From assembly GCF_004340685.1 (NCBI RefSeq), contig NZ_SLUN01000002.1, forward strand, positions 1-64,000: a stretch of DNA of 64,000 nt. Reading direction: 5' to 3'. Position 1 is the first letter of the stretch. Each line of letters begins with the position of its first letter. The translations under genes were made by a program, and so were the position numbers. The DNA is from Hydrogenispora ethanolica. GTDB taxonomy: Bacteria > Bacillota > UBA4882 > UBA8346. Shown here in pieces: positions 61,972 to 64,000 of the stretch. The notes under the pieces are model-generated. The model was given only the letters and a program-made list of their open reading frames with translations, was not told the DNA's origin and made no database searches.

Positions 61972-63247
61972 GCTGCGCTTCCAGTTCATCGTCACCAACC
62001 TGGCCATCATCGCCGTTTTGCTGGCGGCGATCACCACGGGAGCCTATTTTTATCTCCAAAACAACATGATCAAGCGCGCCGCCTTCTTCTCCAGCCAGCT
62101 TTCGATGAACCTGAATTCCGGTGTATTCCCGGGGTACCGGAACCCCGGTTCCCAGTTGCGCCGGGGACGGCAGTTGCCGCCCCCGGCGCAATTGGGGCCG
62201 AAACCGCCGGAGCTGGAGCGGGAACCGGAAAAGCCGATCTTCTTCATTCGCACCACCCCCGGCGGTGCGATTTCGTTCGATTCCGACCGCAAACCTTTCG
62301 CCCGGATTCAGCTGGCGAAACTGGCAAAACAAGTTCTCAAACTCAACAAAGACAGCGGCGTCGTCCATTTTTCACGGACCCGCTATTACTTTTCGAAAAC
62401 TGCTTTGACCGATGCGCCCGGCTTTCTGATCGTGTTTCAGGATCTGGGCGGGCTGGACGCCATCATCCGGACCGGCGCGGCCATTGGCGTGATCTGCCTG
62501 CTGCTAGCGTTGTTGGGGAGCCTTTTCATGGCCCGGGTGGCCATCGCTCCCATCCAAAAGGCCTGGCGACAGCAGCGGGACTTCATCGCCGACGCCTCGC
62601 ACGAGCTGCGTACCCCGGTGACGATCATTCGCACCAGTCTGGAGGTGGTCCTCGAGAATCCCCAGGCTACCGTGGAATCGCAGCGGGAATGGTTAAACAT
62701 CGTCTCCGGCGAAATCCGGCGGCTCGCCCATTTAATCGACAATCTGCTGTTTCTGGCGCGGGCCGATTCCCATCAGCCGCTGCTGGAACAGCAGCCTTTC
62801 TCCCTCAGCCAAATGGCGGAGCGCGCCGCGGAAGCCTTCCAACCCCTCGCCGCGGCGCAGGGGATCCGATTCAGCGCGACGATCCGGGGCGGGGCCACCA
62901 TCTGCGGCGATGAAACCCGCATCCGGCAAGTCATCGACATTCTGGTAGAGAATGCCCTGCGCCACACCCCCCCGGGCGGGAAGATCGCGCTGACCCTATG
63001 CGCCCTGGAGAAGCGGGTGTGCCTGAAGATCGCCGATACCGGCGAAGGAATCGCTCCCGAACATCTCCCGAAGATCTTCGACCGCTTTTACCAGGTGGAT
63101 AACTCCCGTTCCAAAGGCCAAGCCGGACTGGGGCTTTCCATCGCCAAATCGATCATTGAAAACCACCGGGGGACCATTGCCGCCGTCAGCGCGCTGGGGT
63201 CGGGGACTACCTTCACCATCCACTTGCCGGCGCTCCCATCCGACTAA
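61961..63247 (+). CDS. Membrane sensor histidine kinase
   Basis: 428 residues. Helix at about 10-32, an extracytoplasmic sensor of about 130 residues whose first part is rich in Pro, Arg and Gln (GSQLRRGRQLPPPAQLGPKPP), a second helix (about 167-190), HisKA with FIADASHELRTPVTIIRTSLE and HATPase motifs NALRHTPPGGK, ADTGEGIAPEHLPKIFDRFYQ and GLGLSIAKSI. Partner of the OmpR protein. Confidence 0.93.
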   Translation: MFRKLRFQFIVTNLAIIAVLLAAITTGAYFYLQNNMIKRAAFFSSQLSMNLNSGVFPGYRNPGSQLRRGRQLPPPAQLGPKPPELEREPEKPIFFIRTTPGGAISFDSDRKPFARIQLAKLAKQVLKLNKDSGVVHFSRTRYYFSKTALTDAPGFLIVFQDLGGLDAIIRTGAAIGVICLLLALLGSLFMARVAIAPIQKAWRQQRDFIADASHELRTPVTIIRTSLEVVLENPQATVESQREWLNIVSGEIRRLAHLIDNLLFLARADSHQPLLEQQPFSLSQMAERAAEAFQPLAAAQGIRFSATIRGGATICGDETRIRQVIDILVENALRHTPPGGKIALTLCALEKRVCLKIADTGEGIAPEHLPKIFDRFYQVDNSRSKGQAGLGLSIAKSIIENHRGTIAAVSALGSGTTFTIHLPALPSD

Positions 63248-63557
63248 GCCGGTACCCCGCCAAGGGTTCCGGACCGGGACCCGGACGGGTTTTCCCGAGC
63301 CCGGGCTCTGCTTTCCGGAGCGCGGCGCGGCCGGCCGTACCCTGGCAACGGCGCCAACCGGCGCCTCTCCTTCCCGCCGCTTAATTTTATTCCAACACAT
63401 TTCCAAAACGATTGCAAAGTCATTCAAACCTTCCTGCAAGCCGTTTATAAGGAAGCCATTCGATACATACTCTGTCAGCTGAATGATCTCGGTTCAATCT
63501 TCCGCCGCGGTTGGGCAGATATCCTCAGGGACAAATAAAACAAAAGGAGTTGTTTTG
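63248..63557. other. Intergenic region with GC-rich inverted sequences
   Basis: 310 bases. The first part is GC-rich with several short inverted repeats (for example GGTTCCGGACC and CGAGCCCGGGCTC); the second part is AT-richer and presumably holds the promoter of the next gene. No gene seen. Confidence 0.4.
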
Positions 63558-64000
63558 ATGAAAAAGGCACTCATGGCCATGACCGTCATTCTCATGCTGG
63601 GACTGTACTCAACCTTAGCCCTGGGAAGCACGACATTCAATCTCAGCTTCGATTCGGCAGGCAAACACAAAATTGAAAGCAACGACGCCACCGACACCAA
63701 AGCCGCGGCCTCCTTGGAAGCCGAATATACCGTGACCGACGGGCCCTCGGAATACGGCGTCGGCATCGGCTATCAATCCCCGCGGGAGATCGAGGAGCTG
63801 GCCGGCGAATTCAGTTTCATCCCGGTCTATCTGACGGGCAAGTATTCTTTCCAGACCGACAGCGCCAATGTCAACCCGTATATCGTCGGGCGGCTCGGCT
63901 ATAACTTCTTCTCCGGGGACAGCGATTATGAAGGAACCAACGATTTAGGAAACGGTTTTTACTGCGCGCTCGGTTTTGGCGTCACCCTGACCCAAGCCGG
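63558..64000 (+). CDS. Exported protein, probable outer-membrane beta-barrel (partial)
   Basis: Runs off the window after 147 codons. AAAAGGAG lies before ATG 63558. A clear signal peptide (MKKALMAMTVILMLGLYSTLALG) is followed by alternating amphipathic strands with Tyr/Phe ends: TTFNLSFDSAGKHKIE, SEYGVGIGYQSP, FIPVYLTGKYSF, VNPYIVGRLGYNFF, FYCALGFGVTLTQA. This is the pattern of small porin-like barrels. If right, the organism has an outer membrane. Family assignment needs the full sequence. Confidence 0.65.
   Translation, partial: MKKALMAMTVILMLGLYSTLALGSTTFNLSFDSAGKHKIESNDATDTKAAASLEAEYTVTDGPSEYGVGIGYQSPREIEELAGEFSFIPVYLTGKYSFQTDSANVNPYIVGRLGYNFFSGDSDYEGTNDLGNGFYCALGFGVTLTQA

Overview
The window reads as a chromosomal segment of an anaerobic, sugar-degrading bacterium, most likely a Bacillota member. 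Pointers to this are YesM/YesN two-component pairs, CUT1 and RbsABC-type sugar importers, IclR, LacI and ANTAR regulators, LysM proteins, strong GGAGG ribosome binding sites and canonical sigma-A promoters. GC content is fairly high. The last, partial gene looks like an outer-membrane barrel with a signal peptide, which would fit a diderm lineage (Hydrogenispora/Limnochordia-like bacteria come to mind). Taxonomy is inferred and was not tested.

Layout: 0.1-2.2 kb holds a 21-bp repeat array, a membrane protein and a DUF2975/HTH pair. 2.3-8 kb is a UbiD/UbiX-type (de)carboxylase cluster with an LpdD-like protein, DUF554 and a MerR regulator that probably acts on two tandem 19-bp-spacer promoters. 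8-11.4 kb is a chemoreceptor and CheW. 11.6-13.5 kb is a TetR regulator and a nitroreductase-like protein. 13.9-22.8 kb is a GH35 beta-galactosidase (frameshifted), a CUT1 importer and YesMN. 24-31 kb is a D-galactonate-type Entner-Doudoroff branch (dehydratase, kinase, aldolase) with its own CUT1 importer and IclR regulator. 31.5-34.4 kb holds a LysM protein, two small ORFs and a beta-propeller protein whose promoter is a near copy of the tetR promoter. 34.6-41.8 kb is a LacI-controlled sugar operon resembling a tagatose/galactitol route without a PTS. 42.2-48.1 kb is an RbsABC-type importer with one ATPase but two permeases and two binding proteins. 48.5-51 kb encodes an ANTAR response regulator and a kinase whose N-terminus is a degenerate RbsA-like ABC ATPase. 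51.7-53.4 kb is a chemoreceptor gene with an in-frame TAG. 53.4-60.1 kb is a GH4 glycosidase/BadF-type kinase/CUT1 importer operon with a LacI regulator. 60.3-64 kb holds a YhhQ-like transporter, an OmpR/kinase pair and the partial barrel protein.

The strongest candidates for something new are two. First, the ABC-ATPase/GAF/histidine-kinase fusion with its ANTAR partner sits beside a sugar importer operon whose leader carries an intrinsic terminator. This suggests antitermination driven by transporter state. Second, four unrelated-sequence intergenic arrays all share a 21-bp period and a length of about 220-250 bp. One of them carries six perfect consensus DnaA boxes, and two contain an 11-bp partial unit near the middle.

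Three genes are interrupted (GH35 frameshift, CUT1 permease frameshift, chemoreceptor TAG). Each differs from an intact gene by one base, so sequencing or assembly error must be excluded before calling them pseudogenes.
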